NCBI RefSeq assembly: GCF_949628215.1
Contig: NC_134276.1
Coordinates: forward strand, 67,930,233 to 67,994,232
Source: Phalacrocorax aristotelis
Taxonomy: Eukaryota; Chordata; Aves; Suliformes; Phalacrocoracidae
DNA length: 64,000 nucleotides
Direction of reading: 5' to 3'
In this document: positions 11,226-23,985 of the stretch, piece by piece
Numbering within the stretch: position 1 is the stretch's first letter
How the letters are laid out: each line of letters begins with the position of its first letter
Position numbers and translations under genes: made by a program
Notes under the pieces: generated by a model
Database searches by the model: none
The model's input: only the letters and a program-made list of their open reading frames with translations
Told to the model about the DNA's origin: nothing

Positions 11226-13440
11226 TTTCTCTCTTCCCCCCCCTAATTCCCCTAATTTTCCATATATGTTGCCCATATGGAAGCCTATGTACAGATATCA
11301 GCATCATCAGAACACAACAACTGCATTTACAAAAGCCACAACAAAATCAGTTCAACATAGCTCAAAACAAGTTATGCTAAGAACTAGAAAACACTCTTGG
11401 AATTTCTTATAAAGACAGTATTTCTGACTCTGTGCCACAAGTTAGTGCAGGGTAGAGCACTGTTTTGGGTTAAGTTTCACAACACGCTTACTCCGTTAAT
11501 TTACTTTCCTGTAACCATTCACTATTTGCCACTGTCGTGCTTTTCTTATGACAAGATTCTGCAAAAAGAGAATGTAAGAATAATGGAGGAATCATCAAAA
11601 AAAACCCCTTAAAGAATAGGGAGATGAGTTGTGACAGTAACAACTACAGTTCTGTGGAGCTTCCTTTGAAATGTTAATATTTTTGTAGCATGTGAGAGTG
11701 TTGAATGAATCAATGAGAAGCACCTACAGCCTGTTTTGTCAACTTCCAGAAGGACTTCAAGGGTATTAGCAGAAATACTACAGATGTACAGAACCTGTGT
11801 AAAAAACACCCAGAACCTTTAGAGATGCTAAACGTACTGTAATCTCCAGATGGGAGTTAACTGGCCTGATGTTCCTTCTATAGCTCAAGAAGCGTATGCA
11901 TTTCTGTCATGCTCTTTAGTGCCATTACCAATTTTTTTACTCCAACGACCCTCCAGTCAGTTCCTCAAATTACATCTTAAGCGTGGAGATCTGAGCTTTG
12001 CTGACGAAATCTGCATCAGAGATGCATGGCCCAAAATATTTAGCAAAAGATTAATTATTTGTTCAGAAGTGCTCAACAACGGTGTAAGAGTCAGGAGATA
12101 AAAACCAAAGGCACTAAAAATGGACATGGCCTTACACAATCTCGCTGTTTCAGAACCACGGAGAACTGGAAGTAAGTTTAATTTGCTGGGCAATATCTCT
12201 TACCTTACCTGGAATAGTAATGTGGTACAGGGGTGAATAGGTGGGGGAAGTGCTGTTTTTAAGAATACGTAAGTCTAACAATAACAGCATTACTGACAAA
12301 ATGAATCTATAATAGCACAAACAAAGTCCTGCTGGGAGTCACGGGAGAGATTTGAGACCATCTAACAAGAGTTTTATTTGTGGCTGCCTGAACTAAATAT
12401 TTATATTAAAATGTCAGCTAGAATAAATAAAGTGGAGGTCTTGGAACAGGCAGAACTAAACACAGCTACACAAATAATGTAAAAGGAGAAAGTTGTCTTG
12501 GCGAAGCTTTGAGGGTCCAACATCAAGCTTAGTGCAGCTCTGCTTTAGTAACCCCGCGATGAATGAAGGCGTTTGACACAGAAGGACCCTTCCTGGCCTC
12601 GTACTGACTGTAGCAGAAAACAGAAAGACTGAACAAGCCCCACAAACCAATCCAGCATAGCCCAGCGTGGTCCAGCACTGGTGTTAAATACCACTTACCT
12701 GATGGCCTGAAACGCGTAATGTATTCACAAAGGATCCACGACAACTTTCCTGGATTAAACACAATCTTTTCAATTGTCGCTGAAAATGGCTAATAGGGAT
12801 TGATTTATAGTTTAGGAAGAGGTGTATAATTTAATATAATAGTTTAATGTCATGCAGGAAGAGATCTCTCGGAAAATGTTGGACCACAGAAAGACCATAA
12901 AGACATGCTGTGTTTTAAAAGAAAGTTATGTAATGTAAAGTAAGTTAATTTAGAAAAAAGCCTTTTTCTGCTGTAAACTGTAAATTAGTTTAACCTGATG
13001 TTGCACCTTTAGCCTACAAAAGGGAAATGACTCAGCTCCAAATAAATACGGCCTTAATTCAAAACCTTTATATAAAGATGTCTATCTGGAGCAAAGTATG
13101 TAAGTTCTCCTTAGAGTCAACAGAGATCTCTGATTGAACCAGAAGCACCTTGAGACACCTGAATTGCTCTGGGGTTTCCACCTGGCCTCCAGCGACATTC
13201 CAACAGGAGCGGGTCCTCTGTGTCACACTCCCTTGCCCTGTGCTGATGTCTCAGATACCTTGGGGCGCTTCAAAGAGCACTCACTGTTTATATTTAGGCA
13301 ACTGAACCAAGCCCATCACCAGTATGGTCAGTAAAGCCTAGGAACTGTGCAGACTGTCCTGGAGTAGGTACCTGAATTCGGTCAGTTGAATAGCTCGCTG
13401 GAGCTGCACTGACAATCATGGCAGCTTAGACTAGACTAGA
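11226..13440. other. Intergenic, nothing recognised
   Basis: AT-rich sequence with a poly-C run near 11,236 and no reading frame above 83 codons. No repeat family or gene signature was recognised. Confidence 0.4.
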
Positions 13441-14379
13441 CTAGGAGTATTTCAGTTGGAACAACAACCCTTCTTGCTCCATGGCCTCATGGATGTTAGC
13501 CCTGGTGCAGAGAAGGGATGGCTAATAGGGGTGGTCTCTGGGGGCAGGGTTGGTTTCTGCCATGGCCTGAGAGAAGGGTAACAGCACTGGGTTTGTCCTT
13601 GGGAGCCAAGTCGCAGAGGGATGCCCAGTGGCTGTGCCCAGTGCATGGCCACCAAAGGCAGGGGCAGCCCCCTGGCCCTCCTGGGCACAGGTACTGCCTC
13701 AGGGCCAGCACCCCAAAAGCCTTCCTCTGAAGGATGCTGGGCAGAGGGGTGGCGGGCAGGGCTGAGCATGGAAGGCTCCATCATCCCCACATCACAATAC
13801 CCCGGGACAGGACAAAAGAGGGTGTCCTCCCCTGTCCTGCTGCCAGCCTGCCTGGCTTGGCCATTGGGACAGGGCTGGCCCAGGGGCAGCCTGAAGACAT
13901 CTGAGAGGAACTCCTTGACGAGCTGGTGAAATTACTTGGAAAGGCTGAGGGAGGAAGACTGGAGGCTGGATGAAGCTGCTGGAGGTTCTCTGCTGCAAGG
14001 CCAGATCCTGATGGGGCCACATTCAGAACTCATCTGATGGAGGGAAATCTTTTTCAGCTGGAAAGCAGTGGCAAGACCATGGGAATGCCTTCTTGAGGAG
14101 CACTGTGGAGCTCGCCGTCCTCATCCCCTGTGGAGCCAGGGGCAGCAGCTCTAAGAAATGGGATGCACAGATGTTGCAAGGGGTCCCAGTGCTTTGGAGC
14201 ACCCACTGGTATCCTGCCAGGTGCAGGAAGGAGTCTTGTCCCCACAGTGGATCAGGCCAGGGGGCCTTTTGCTCTTGGAAGCCCCCGAGATGGCTCCAGG
14301 TTGAGGGAGAATAGGGCTTGGGCATCTCCTCGGAGGTGTGACCAGTCTGTGGGACAAGGAGGCAGGTCTTGCTCACATG
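13441..14379. other. GC-rich block, unidentified, probably repeat-derived
   Basis: GC-rich, CpG-poor sequence with many open frames on both strands, as expected from composition. It leads without a break into the approximately 175-bp tandem units that follow. A triple GACTA repeat lies just before it at about 13,428. No protein domain recognised. Confidence 0.35.
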
Positions 14380-14905
14380 CTCAGGGAACAGCCAATTGCC
14401 AGCTCTGGGGTCAGGAAGGAATTTTCCCCCAGGGCAGATTGGCACTGGTCCCTGGGGGCTTTTTGCCTTCCTCTGCAGCACTGAGCATGACCACTTGTCA
14501 GGGCTCCCCGGTCCATTTTGGCTAGGTTACTGCCTGCTGCTCATGTACCACAAAGATGACCTCTCGCGCCCTGCAGCTGGGGGGAGGAAGGCTTTTTCCC
14601 CCCCCCAACGTGGGCTAGCAAGTGTCCCCAGGGGGGTTTTGCCTTCTTCTGCAGCACTGAGCACAGCCCCTTGCTAGGGCTCCTTTGGGCCATTTTGGTG
14701 AGGTGCCTGCTGCTCCTGCTCCACCAAGGTGACCCTCATGCCCCGCATCCAGGGAGAGGACGCTTTCTCGACTCCCAGGGCGGGTCCCCAGGGTGGCCCC
14801 CGGAGGTTGCTTCTTGTCTTCTGTAGCACTGAGCACAGCCCCGTATCAGGGCTTCTCTGGGCTTTTGGCGAGGTTCTTGCCTGCTGCTTTTGCCCCTCCC
14901 AAGGC
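14380..14905 (+). repeat. Three diverged tandem units of about 172-176 bp
   Basis: A shared core, GCCTTCYTCTGCAGCACTGAGC with small changes, starts near 14,465, 14,641 and 14,813. The GCAGCACTGA part lies at 14,475, 14,651 and 14,823, giving spacings of 176 and 172. Each core is preceded by a CCCCAGGG-type stretch and followed by CAGGGCT and a TTTTGG.GAGGT segment. The phrase GGAAGGAATTTTCCCCCAGG before unit 1 resembles a dispersed sauropsid repeat I remember but cannot name. Confidence 0.7.
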
Positions 14906-15639
14906 GCTACTTGTGCTCTGGCTCTCTCAGGCTCTCTTTCCCATTGCAGGTTGTAGCAGGAAAGAGATCTGCTCTTCCCATGGCTCCATTTCCCCAGGGG
15001 TTCTTGCTTGTGCAAAACAGCCAGTGCTTGGAAGGGCTCCGGGCTTGCTGCACCAGGAGCTGCCACTTTTCAGCTCTCCCTGACAGCAATACAAGCGCCA
15101 GGCAGGCACGAGAGCGATTTTCATGCATCACTGGCCAAGCACAGTGGAGCAAGTTTTGGAAGGCAAAAAGCATGCTTGTCATTGATATGTCATACTTTTG
15201 AACCCCATGGTACCTCACACCCACCTCTTCTTCATGTTCTGATGCTCATTCTTCACATTCTCGCTCTTCAGGAAACAGGGACTGCTTAGAGTGCATTCCT
15301 GCTGCTACTTTCTGCAGCTCTGTGACTTGCCCTTGCCAGACTGCAAGGGATGTTTTTTCAAGCTAGACTGAAGAACGTATCAGCCTGTTCCTGGCTACAC
15401 ATGCATGTTGTGTTAATGCTTGTGAGCATCGGCTCCGAAACAGATTCAGAAAAATCAAATAAAATCAAATCAAAGCCTGTTTCTACTTGTAACCTTTGTC
15501 ATGTGTGTCCTTCAAAGTGTTTTTGGAGCTGGAAAAACACTGGCATTTCAGGCAAATAACAGTCTCATCATTACTTGACTTATGGTGAGTGCAGAGACTA
15601 GAATAAAAATGCTACGTTCTGCCGAGAGTTACACCACCC
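14906..15639. other. Intergenic, nothing recognised
   Basis: Continuation of the GC-rich block to about 15,120, then ordinary sequence. No domain-bearing reading frame or known repeat was recognised. Confidence 0.35.
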
Positions 15640-16030
15640 CACCAGCAAGTGCGCTGGGGGTGCATAAGAAGCTGGGAGGCTGACCCCAACTGACCAAAGG
15701 GATATTCCATAGCATATGACATCATGGTCAGCATATAAAGCTGGGGGAAGAAGAAGAAAGGGGGAACGTTTTGTCTTCCCAAGTAAACATTATGTGTGAT
15801 AGAGCCCTGCTTTCCTGGAGAGGCTGAACACCTGCCTGCCCATGGGAAGCAGTGAATGAATTCCTTGTTCTGCTTTGCTTGAACACACAGATTTTGCTTT
15901 ACCTATTAAAATGTCTTTATCTCAACCCACAGGTTTTCTCACTTTTACTCTTCTCTGCCCCATCCCACGGGGCAGAGTGAGCAATTGGCTGCATGGGGCT
16001 TAGTTGTCATCTGGGGTTAAACCAGTCAGG
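15640..16030 (+). mobile_element. Solo or partial ERV-L-type LTR
   Basis: Aligns by eye with the LTRs of the provirus at 23.6-33.6 kb. It shares the CATAAGAAGCTGGGAGG, CCAACTGACCAAAGGGATAT and ATGACATCATGGTCAGCATA regions, a TATAAA box, TCTCAACCCACAGGTTTTCT before the 3' end, and a final GGGGTTAAACCA. The first part of the LTR is not seen and no internal sequence follows. It is a fossil from the same family or a sister family, related in a more distant subfamily. Confidence 0.82.
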
Positions 16031-16789
16031 GCTCCATCCAGGAGAGCAGGTCCCTGCAGCACAGGCCGCAGGCCCATGCAGGCCCCAGGCTGTCTGAGAC
16101 ACCTCCCCATGGCCATTAGCAGGAGGTGGTGTGGGTGGGGGTCCCAGGGGAGGGTGGTCCCAGCCACTGTGGCCTGTAAGCACCCCCAGGGCCCTCGCAG
16201 ACCCACACTGCTCACACGCGCTCTAGACGGTGGTGGTTGGCCACTTTGAAGACAGAGCATTGGGCCAGATGGACCTTTTCTCTGAGGGAGTATTCTCATT
16301 CGCAGGCTCTTTTTGTTTTATGTTTTTCCCAAGGGAAACAGCTCAGGCACTTCTAAAAATGAGCAAAGGGAGAAAAAAAATCTACAGGGAAACGAGCAGG
16401 TATTGCTTACCTCAGGAAGGTTTGCAACCGTTTAGTTGAGGTGCACACCCTGCTTCAGACTGAGGGCTTGATCTTGGAGCCTTGCTATGGTCAGAGGTAT
16501 GGGGTTTTGCCATCCTGTGGAAACCCAGCTAAACTGGATGAACACAGAAGACTTTCAAGGACTCCACACATTGTTTTTGCAAATTTGTTCAGACAGCCGA
16601 GACGATCCACAGCTCTCACCCCCATCAGAAGGCACATGCCTCCTTCCCACAAGGGCAGAGCCAACACCTAGGCTGGGACACAGCTACGCATTCAATCCCT
16701 CCTGCTAGCGCAGGGCTGGGAAGAAATGTCATCTGAGATTTCCTCAGCACATACTGCTGGGGAAAGGAGGAGGTAGGAAGAATAGAACA
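16031..16789. other. Intergenic, nothing recognised
   Basis: GC-rich first half and plain second half, with no recognised repeat or gene. Confidence 0.4.
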
Positions 16790-17165
16790 GAACAGAGTAG
16801 AATATTTTCAGTCGGAAGGGACCTACAACGATCATCAAGCCCAACTGCCTGACGGCTTCAGGGCTGACCGAAAGTTAAAGCATGTTGCTAAGGGCGTTGT
16901 CCAAGTGCCTCTTAAGCACTGACAGGCTTGGGGCACCCACCGCCTCTCTAGGAAGTCTGTCCGGTGTTTAACCACCCTCTTGGTAAAGAAATGCTTCCTG
17001 ATGCCCAGTCTGAACCTCCCCTGGTGCACCCTTGAACCATTCCCACACGTCCTGGCACTGGATACCAGGGAGAAGAGCTCAGCACCTCCCTCTCCACTTC
17101 CCCTCCTCAGGAAGCTGCAGAGAGGCATAAGGTCGCCCCTCAGCCTCCTTCTCTCCAAACCACAC
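16790..17165 (-). mobile_element. CR1 LINE 3' fragment, about 375 bp
   Basis: Reads from TTCAGTCGGAAGGGACCTAC and CATCAAGCCCAACTGCC through GGTAAAGAAATGCTTCCTGA, CCCAGTCTGAACCTCCCCTG and GGTCGCCCCTCAGCCTCCTT. This is the standard CR1 3' part in reverse orientation, 5' truncated, of a subfamily different from the copy at 6,411. It ends just before the CHAMP1 CpG island. Confidence 0.92.
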
Positions 17166-17229
17166 AAAAAGCACACCTGAGCACTCAGAGAAGGTGCCTT
17201 AAAGCCTCGGCCGCCCCTCACCTCAGGAC

Positions 17230-18800
17230 GCCATGCAGGAGAGCGGCTGCGGCTGTCACACCTGGAGGGCGCACGGTTCTCCTCCGTCGCCCGACCACGT
17301 ACCCCCCGCACCCGAGGACCCCCCTCCCTGGCCCGCGTTCAGCGCCGTGAGGACGCAGAGCTGTGCCACGGCGTGCCCGGGGACGGCTCGACCGCCGGAC
17401 GCTGTAACCGTGAGGAGGCGCGTTCCCGGGCCGCCCCCCCGGGGTGGGGGAGAAGCAATGGCGCCCGCCCCCGCCACCACCCCCTAGCCCTCCGCGCCCG
17501 GCCGCCGTGGGTCCGCCCTCCCCGCGAGAGGAGGCCCGGGGGCGGGCGCTGTTACACCTCCCGTGTCCCCGCTCCCTCCGCGGGGGGCCGCGGGCAGCGG
17601 AGGGCCGCCAAGCCGCCGCCGGGGCCTAACGGGGCGGGGCGCGGGAACCGGGTGGGCCTCAACGGAGCCGCTGAACACAGGGAGCCGCGGCGGCGGCGGC
17701 GGATGAGGAGGAGGATGAAGGGGGGGTCTCTCGACAGGCGTCCCACCGCCCCCCCCCAGCAGCGCGACCCCCTCCGGTGCGGCAGCGCCCCCTGCCGGCT
17801 GCCCTCTCCCGCCACAGCAGCGGCACGTGACTCGACCCGCGCGCTGTGCTGCCGGGGCTCTCCCCCCGCCCGCCTCCTCCGCCGCCGCCGCCGCCGCCAC
17901 CGGCAGGAGAGGGCGGTGGCGAGGCTGGGCCCAGCGCCGGCGCTTCCGGTTGGCCGGGGGGCGGGCCCGGGGGAGCCGTAAAGCGGCCGCTATTCGGCCG
18001 CGCGCCACCTCCCGGAGCCCCCCATCCCGTCCCCTCCCCTCCCCCCCTCCCCCCCTTTCCTCCTCCTCCTCCTCCTCCTCTTCTTCCCCGCCCCTCGTGC
18101 GGCCCGAGCCCGCCAGCGCTGCCGGCCCGGCCTGCTGCCGTCACCGCCATCGGCGGGGGTGCGCCCGGCCCCTCCCCCCGCCCTGCCGCCGCCGCCCTGG
18201 AGGAACCTCAACGGTGAGTGCGGGCGGGGGGTCCCTCCCCCCACACCCCCGCAGCCCGCTCCCGCCGCCGCCGCCGCCGCACGCACACAGCGGCCGGCCG
18301 GGGCCCGGCCCGGTCCCCTCCCCCTGGGCATCGGGCCTGGGCCTTCCCCTGGGCCGGCCCCGCCGCGCCGTCGCGCCGTGGGGCCGCTGCGGGGGGGATC
18401 GGGGGTCGGGCAGGCGCTTGTTACCGGCGCGGGGGAACAAAACCGGCGGTGCCGCGCGTGAGGAGGGCGGGAGAAGGTGGGGGGGGGCGGCGGGGAGACT
18501 GCCCGGCGGCACGGGAATGAATGGGCGGGCAGCGCGGCCCCCGGCCCCGGCGGGGAGCGGCCCTCCGGGGGGCGCGGGGGGGTGCAGGCTGGCCACCCCG
18601 GAAAGCCTCGTCCGCAGCGCATCCCCCTCCCGAGAGAAAGTTAAAGCGGAACGGGGAGCAGGTGGAGCACTTCGGGAGTCCCGCTCTCCCGGTAGCGAAA
18701 CGCTGCGGGATGCCTCGGGAAAGGGAGTTTCTGCACGGGACGCGTCCCCGGCGGGACCCTCCTCATCACTCGTGACAGAAATAACCGCCAGGAGGGACCG
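17230..18800 (+). promoter_or_regulatory. CpG island promoter of CHAMP1
   Basis: About 1.5 kb of very GC- and CpG-rich sequence. It contains GC boxes (GGGGCGGGGC at 17,631-17,640), an ETS/GABP-type site read on the minus strand (ACCGGAAGCG, 17,950-17,941) and a CCGCCAT YY1-like core (18,144-18,150). There are triplet runs: GCC at 17,881-17,898 and 18,262-18,280, TCC at 18,059-18,083. No TATA box is seen. This is the usual promoter type of a housekeeping gene. It spans the first exon and extends into the intron. A divergent transcript could also start here, but no exon was recognised on the minus strand. Confidence 0.87.
17960..18213 (+). other. CHAMP1 exon 1, non-coding (5' end approximate)
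   Basis: Ends at a strong donor, CAACG|GTGAGTG, in the CpG island. The transcription start is not visible; the left edge is a guess downstream of the ETS-type site. The exon is inferred from the family's gene structure, with a non-coding first exon and a single large coding exon. It includes the TCC triplet run. Confidence 0.5.
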
Positions 18801-21800
18801 CATCGCCCCTGATATGAGCGTTGGCTCCAATCGTGTCACTTGGGTCGCCTCCTTGCACCGTTAGGGATGGGTGAAGCCAGTCGATTGTTGGTGGCGTTTT
18901 AGAGCCGACTTCCGAACCGAAGGAGGCTCGTTCGTGCCGCCTGCGCTCGCTCTGTGGAGCCAAGAGGCGGGCTGGGGCAGCAGTGGCCGGTAGTAGCCGG
19001 TGCAGGTGTTAGGAGGATTTGATGCTTGAGGAGAGCTGCATTAGTCAATGACAGTTCAGCACTGTTAGAAGAGGGGTAACTGTCAGCTTGACTTGTAGCG
19101 AGTTGCTTACAAGTCAGGAACGTAGAGCCTTCGGATTTCGTTTTTCTCTTCCATGCGCTCACCTTGAACCACATGTGCTTTCAGGATAATGTAAATGGAA
19201 ATCTTTGCCTGAGGTCACCAAGATTCACCTCAATTCACAGTTCCTGGCTAGATCGTGTGCTCCGGTGGGTCCAGCGGCACTTCATTAGCTCAGGTTCAGT
19301 GCTGCAGAAATAAGGTTTCTGGGACCATTTTTGGAAGCTGTCTATGTGGAGTTGTGAATGTGGAGTTAGGAAGCCCTATCACAAGTACATGGAATTAATT
19401 TTTTCCTGCCCCCAGTCTGTCATGGGTACATTGGTATTATTCTGCAGGTTAGCCTTTTAGATCTTGCACTAAGATCTAATCTTAGTGTGTAGACTTGTCA
19501 TTTTCTTAACAAAGGTGGAAATCTTGCAAAACCACTGCAGTTCTGTCCCCTTTGTGTTTCTTGAGTCATCGGCATGTGCATCAAGCATTGTCACTTTGCG
19601 ACTTCCTTCTGACTTGAACCTTTCCTGGAAACATGGGACCGCATAATACAGCCGTTTCCTACCTGGATCTGGTGTCTTGCTAGTTCTCACAGCGTATGTC
19701 ACCACTTCAGTGGCTGGTCAGGTCAGGGCGTTTGTGCCTTACTTAGGTGTGTCATTTTAAAGACGTGGGTCAGCTGTCATTGCTGATGGAACTCAGCCTG
19801 TACAGATGGGCTGGTAGGTGGGAGTTTGGCTGTGAAGACACAGTCGGATTCCTGCAGACGCTGCTGGATTAGCATAGCACTGCCTGTCTTGTTCACGGTG
19901 CCTTGGAGCTGACCCCCTTACTTGCCGTTTGTGTTGTGAAGTGCCTCATTTGCTGCACTGTGGGGATGTGTGCAGCTGCCTCTAGGAGCTAAACTTCTGT
20001 TTCTTTTGTCAGTCACAACCCAGGGATGTAATTTCAAAAGAAGCATCATGGTGCCACCAGGCTGCCATTTACTTTTGGCACTGCAAGAACATGTCATTTT
20101 CCCTTTTGCTTAAGCACAGCAATAGTCTGGGTCTGCTCCTGCCTAGTAGAGGCAGTGATGCAGCTGTACCCAGCTTTCTTGTGCTGGGAACAAACTTTAC
20201 CATTGGCCCTCTTCACTGATAGAGGAGATGGCTGAACTGTTTGCCTGCAACAAATTTCCAAGGCTGATATAAAAATGAGCAGCCACCCTTCCTGTGTGGT
20301 GACTTGTGCTTATCAGAGTGGAGTTGTGATCTGCACTGCTCCGTAAAGGTTGGAGGATTATCCTAGGAAGGTGAGCATTCTCAGAAGTATGGGCTTTGTC
20401 CTTTACTTGATGAACGTAATGATAGATAGAATGGTGTCTTGAAGTTGAGTAGGAGGTCATGGGACACCTCTACTTCCCGCTGGTGTGTTGCCTGTCATTT
20501 CAACATTGTGTGGATGGCAGCACCATTTTTAAGTCTTCGCTCACATTGTATGTAGGGAATCCAATGTGAATGTAGGGAATCACAGAAAATAGAGGACTTT
20601 CTTCTAGAGGTCTTTCCCAACTTTGCTGGTATCATTGATGTGTGTTGCATGTCCTCATTATCTGCTTGTATCTCACCAGGATCAATCCTTTATTGAGAGG
20701 AAAAGAGGTGTAGATCCTTCAGCCACTGAGAACCAAGACAGTGTGATTTTGAAGAATGATGTGACAGGCTACTTGTTGTTGTGTTCTGAAATTCTACATG
20801 TCATATTAAAAGCAACCTGTGATTTTTTTGTGCTCACAGGCAGTGTAGACCTTTAGCTTTGAGTCCCTCATTGCTTCCCTCTGGCACTGCCTCATGACAG
20901 TCACAGCTTATCCTCTATAGAGGAAAGATGCAGGCGTGTCTTAAATGTCGCAACACAACGTAGAATGTGTTTATTAAAAATAACCTGAAATCATTAGTAG
21001 GTGTGTAGCTATGAAATTGGAATGGGGTTGAGAAGTGGAGACATCTTGTTAGCTGCCGGAGTCAGTGTTATATCATATCCTGGGTGGATTCTTTCTAATA
21101 AAGAGTATCTCCTGCACATTTCTTTTTTCTTGCTGGGAGGTCTTTTGAGAGGTTGTAAGAAGTATGGCTTAATCTTTAGTGGGATCCTCATGGATGATGC
21201 GATACTGAATCCATCAAACTGGCTCTGAAGTGGCTGAGAAGATACCACGAGGTCTGTTTGCTCTGTGCATTAGCTTAGGCCACTCCTATTGCTTAGTCTA
21301 ACATGAGCTGAACAGAGATTGCTGATGCTATTTGACTGTGCTTTGTGGTTGCCCTGCAATATTCACAGTCAGCTTCAGAATTTGCTCTTATGTCATTGCC
21401 TCTGACTTCTTGGGTACTTTTTCTTTCCGCTGAATCATGACTTTGGCCTCTCAGATGCTGAGGACCAAGCAAGAAAAGTAGTGATGCTTGTTCTTTTCTC
21501 AGGTGGATATGGGTCCTCATTACTGATCCTTTTCCCCTGCTGTTTAATGCCCTTCCTGTGGTGGAAGAGATTATGGCCAGAATTGCAGTGTAGGGGACAG
21601 AAACTGGTTTAAGGATCTTCAGCGTCTCTGTGGGGAGAGGAGAAAGCTGGTAGTAGGAAACTTTTTATGTAGGTTCTAGACATGCATGAAAGAAGGGGGA
21701 TGAGGAGACGTGGCTGATGGATCAGCATTAGAGACTGGTTGTCCTACTGCTGCAATCTCTGGGTCTCTTCAAGCAGCTTTTAACCCGAGTGATAGACATT

Positions 21801-23598
21801 GATGTATGTCATTTGAGGTCAGCAAAAACCTTTAGTCAAGCTAAGAGCTGAGTTGGTGCTGATGCTATTACTGTGCTTGATATCTGTGGGTAGAGTGAGC
21901 CTGTAGACAGAAGCACTTACCTGTTCAGGTGGATTTCAGTGGAAATCTTCATGTCTCAGGAAGACGCTGAACAAGTCTTGGCTGCCTTAAGCTAAAGTTT
22001 AGTATTGCAAACTCCAGAATCTTAGCTGAATCTTAGTATTTCATCTTGAAATGGAGACAAGATGTGGGCACAGAACAAACGTAAATGCTGAGCCCAGGCT
22101 TCTGCTTCAACAGTAATGTGTTCTTAGGATAGATAATTAGTTCTGTTTGGTTGTATCTGTATTTGTTTTCTCAGTGTTGCAGCCATGAAAAGTGAGAAAA
22201 GTAGGAGGGGATGCAGAAATAGCGATTAAGGAACGTGGTACACTTTGTAGTCTTAAGGTGGCACGCACCACAGCCTCAGCTATAGCCACTGTGGCATGGC
22301 ACGTTCCGTAACTGCAAGTTTTAGTAGGGGCCTACTGTTTTTACAAAACAGGTGAGGCCTGATAGAGTGTTCAGCAAAACAAAGTGGCTGGGGACCTGCA
22401 CAGCAGTTATCTGTACTTGGAGGGGTGTCAGCTTGTTAGTGTCTCCTAGGAGTCTTCAGCAGGCTCAAGAGATACTCTAGTGGCCATCTCCCTTCTGCTG
22501 TGTTTTGTGGGAGGCCTGTCTCTCATGACAATTTGATCTTCATCCTGAAATTCATACCTTCCCTCAAAGGGCTTCAGGCAACTGGAACTACTTTTGGTTT
22601 TAGTATTTGGTCAAGTTCTCTGCAGTACACATGGGGCACCCTGCCAGTTCGATAGCACCACTTATTTTCCTTTCCCTTTTTATGGGTTTGAGTTGGAGCA
22701 GTGCAGACCTACGTCCCTTTGATGTCTATAATAAAGCATTTATGCAGAGGGAGTGTGGTCCATCTTTTTTTAGTGTTGCCAAAGAGATGCCACTGAGTAC
22801 AGATAACATCAGAGTTCATGCAGCTCCAAAGCCATGAGGACCTGGTTATTGAGCATGTGGTTTCTCACCTGGCTGTCTCTGGGACTGTCCCATGGCTGCC
22901 ATGGGGCTGTTTAGAAAACAGTGACACGCTATTCCTCAAACTTGCACTCAACTAGGCAAGGCAGGATCCAGCGCAAGACAAGTTCTGATGCAGGAGTTGA
23001 TGGCAAAGAGAAATGTGAAGTGGACAGTTATATGTGTGACAAATCTGAGTATAAAGGAAGGCGGTAATCAGAGCTATGTAGAGACAGTGGTATTTGAGCT
23101 CAGAATGAGAAGGGCTCAGGAGGGATTGACAGGAATATCTTATGGACTAGCTATTCAGATATGTGCTGGGTGAACTAGCAACATTTCAGAGTTTACTCCT
23201 TCAGAAGTGTTTCAACAAACTGAAACTGACAGCATGAGTTAATAGTGGCTCAGCCCTGTTCAAGTTTGTTATTGGTCTCGCAGTCCCTGTTCTAAAACTA
23301 GATTTACTATTCCATGGCGTCATGGCCTAAGGTGCTGCAATACCAAAGAGTTGTCTTGCTCAGTACTATGCCTTAATTAAGTAGAGATTTCAGCAGAAGA
23401 GGCAGTTGCTTCGGTGACTGCCAGCTACAGTGTACTGAAGTTATAAAATTAAAAATGGTAAGTGATGGCAGTGTGAGAGAAAGTACCACCAACTCTTTCA
23501 TGTTATTTCTTATGCCAAAGGCTTGAATGTTAACCTTTAAATGTCTGGAGATAAAAAGGAGGAAGTGCCTGTAACTTCTCCAGTTCCAGAATAACCTC

Positions 23599-23985
23599 TG
23601 TCCTGGTTTTGTCTGGAATAGAGTTAATTTTCTTCCTAGTAGTTGGTACAGTGCTTGTGTTTTGGGTTTAGTATGAGAATAACGTTGAAAGCACACTGAT
23701 GTTTTAGTTGTTGCTAAGCTGTGCTTACATTAGTCAAGGACTTTTTCAGCTTCTCATGCTCTGCTGGGTGCACAAGAAGCTGGGAGGGGAGGAGGCACAG
23801 CCAGGGCAGCTGATCCCAACTGACCAAAGGGATATTCCCTGCCATATGATGTCATGCTCAGTGTACAAGGTGGGGGGTTTTGGCTGGGGGGCAGCAATCG
23901 CTGCTTGGGAACTGGCTGGGCATCAGTCAGTGGGTGGTGAGCAGTTGTATCACTTGTTTTTGCTGGGTTTTGTTTCTCTTTTTCA
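23599..23985 (+). repeat. ERV-L 5' LTR, left part
   Basis: Matches the first part of the 3' LTR at 33,049, including TTAATTTTCTTCCTAGTAG and CCAACTGACCAAAGGGATAT. It is interrupted at its right by the CR1 insertion. Confidence 0.88.
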